Shown here: positions 63,283 to 64,000 of the stretch, piece after piece
Numbering within the stretch: position 1 is the stretch's first letter
Layout: each line of letters starts with the position of its first letter
Assembly: GCF_029846175.1 (NCBI RefSeq)
Contig: NZ_JARWAC010000011.1
Coordinates: 186,001 to 250,000, forward strand
Direction of reading: 5' to 3'
DNA from: Sphaerisporangium sp. TRM90804
GTDB taxonomy: Bacteria; Actinomycetota; Actinomycetes; Streptosporangiales; Streptosporangiaceae
DNA length: 64,000 bases
Program-made: the position numbers and the translations under genes
Notes under the pieces: generated by a model
What the model was told of the DNA's origin: nothing
The model's input: the letters and a program-made list of their open reading frames with translations, nothing else
Databases searched by the model: none

Positions 63283-63346
63283 TGGGTCGAGCAGGGCGGC
63301 AAGAGGAGCCGATGCCCGCGCCGACCTATCGAAGTCGCCGATCCTG

Positions 63347-63456
63347 TCGGCCCCCGCGTCCGCGGGCCGATAGTAGAAGGCCGTGAGCTGGCGCGGCGGG
63401 ACATGCGGTCTCCCTGTGTGGGTTCAGGGGTGGCACACCGCATGTCCCGTCGCGCC
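63347..63456 (+). other. two hairpins before the GntR gene
   Basis: TCGGCCC/GGGCCGA (63347-63353 and 63364-63370) is a short hairpin. A longer one has 20-bp arms with one mismatch: 63390-63409 (GGCGCGGCGGGACATGCGGT) and 63437-63456, with a 27-nt loop, followed by TTTC. It could end transcription from the ATP-binding gene or be part of an origin or transfer site. The rest of 63147-63586 holds no gene. Confidence 0.6.
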
Positions 63457-63586
63457 TTTCAGTTGATCACTGAAGACGGCCGAGAAGGCTGGTGGAAGGT
63501 GAAGGCATGCGTTGGGGTGACATCTCCGGCAGTCCGGAGTTACGCTCAGCTTGGTCAAACAACCTGTCGGGTGATGGACGGTCGTG

Positions 63587-64000
63587 ATGTCGCTAGAATC
63601 CGTGCCGCCGAAGTACGCACAGCTCGTGCAGACGCTTCAACGGCGCATCGAGGCGGGGACGTACCCGCCCGGTTCACTGCTGCCCAGTGAGAACCAACTG
63701 ATCCAAGAGTTCGGCATCTCCCGGCCCACGGTGGTCGCGGCCCTGCGCATGCTGCGTGAACAGGGCTGGATCGACTCGCAGCAAGGCAAGGGCCGGTTTG
63801 TGCGGGGCCGTCCGGCGATGTCGACGGTCGAGCAACCCCGGTCGGGCCAGGCGTACGTGAGCAGCCCGGAGACCAGCTCGCCGGGAGAGGTGCTCGACGT
63901 GGGGGCGGTGACCGCACCCAATCGGATCGCCGTCCTGCTCGGTCTGAAGCCCAAGAGCAAGGTTTTCCTCCGTCGGCGCCTTCTCTCCCACGAGGGGGAG
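63587..64000 (+). CDS. GntR-family regulator (HutC type), 5' part
   Basis: The frame runs off the window after 138 codons. It has a GntR winged helix (about 8-75: YAQLVQTLQRRIEAGTYPPG, LPSENQLIQEFGISRPTVVA, DSQQGKGRFV) and the start of a UTRA-like effector domain (about 90 on, SSPGEVLDVGAVTAPNRIA). This resembles the KorSA-type regulators of actinomycete integrative elements. ATG at 63587 gives MSLESVPPKY. It probably belongs to the rightmost element of the island. Confidence 0.85.
   Translation, partial: MSLESVPPKYAQLVQTLQRRIEAGTYPPGSLLPSENQLIQEFGISRPTVVAALRMLREQGWIDSQQGKGRFVRGRPAMSTVEQPRSGQAYVSSPETSSPGEVLDVGAVTAPNRIAVLLGLKPKSKVFLRRRLLSHEGE

Overview
The window is high-GC, actinomycete-type DNA. 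It carries WhiB, ECF41 and CU044_5270 families, DUF574-type methyltransferase, many GTG starts and strong third-position GC. The mix of secreted plant-polysaccharide hydrolases with this regulator set suggests a filamentous actinomycete such as a Streptosporangiales member (Nonomuraea-like). That placement is inference; no rRNA or marker gene is present.

The left part (1-51.7 kb) looks chromosomal. It opens with the end of a LysR regulator, a WhiB protein and a secreted GH10 xylanase behind a promoter studded with CGAAA/TTTCG operators. An ABC exporter with its own DesK/NarL two-component system follows (3.3-7.0 kb), preceded by two GTCAC-N9-GTGAC sites. At 9.4-12.5 kb lies a trypsin-NTPase-TPR protein coupled to a Trypco1 (CU044_2847) protein, a predicted conflict or signalling pair. 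Next come a MerR regulator, a 54-bp tandem repeat, a PadR/flavin-monooxygenase divergon, a beta-helix protein, three alpha/beta-hydrolase loci (one a remnant, one frameshifted), a GH16-ricin glucanase, an MDR oxidoreductase, a divergent IMPase-like protein, a drug-resistance-type UvrA, a PLP enzyme, an ECF41 sigma factor with its oxidoreductase target, an M48 protease and an ECF/CU044_5270 pair.

At 36.8-45.3 kb a LacI regulator is divergent from a coherent operon: GH127 beta-L-arabinofuranosidase, a secreted GH39-like hydrolase with a CBM35-like module, and a sugar-binding lipoprotein with two permeases. This reads as an arabino-oligosaccharide uptake and degradation locus. It is followed by a kinase-like protein, a methyltransferase, an unusual modular beta-rich protein with three 44-residue repeats, and a histidine phosphatase.

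From about 51.96 kb to the right edge the DNA is an accretion island. Four direct repeats of a 44-bp 3' half of a tRNA-Gly(CCC), all on the minus strand, divide it into modules. Three of them are followed 89-105 bp later by a tandem pair of 11-bp motifs that look like integrase arm sites. A disrupted vapBC remnant sits just outside the first repeat. The last module is locally AT-rich and carries an 813-aa protein with a PD-(D/E)xK nuclease core and a TIR-domain protein, together the best candidate here for an undescribed defence system. It also carries an XRE-TPR regulator, a small CxxC protein, an ATP-binding anti-sigma-like protein and a GntR regulator cut by the window end. A 320-bp segment at the end of the ATP-binding gene is duplicated, as a decayed copy, 8.26 kb upstream.
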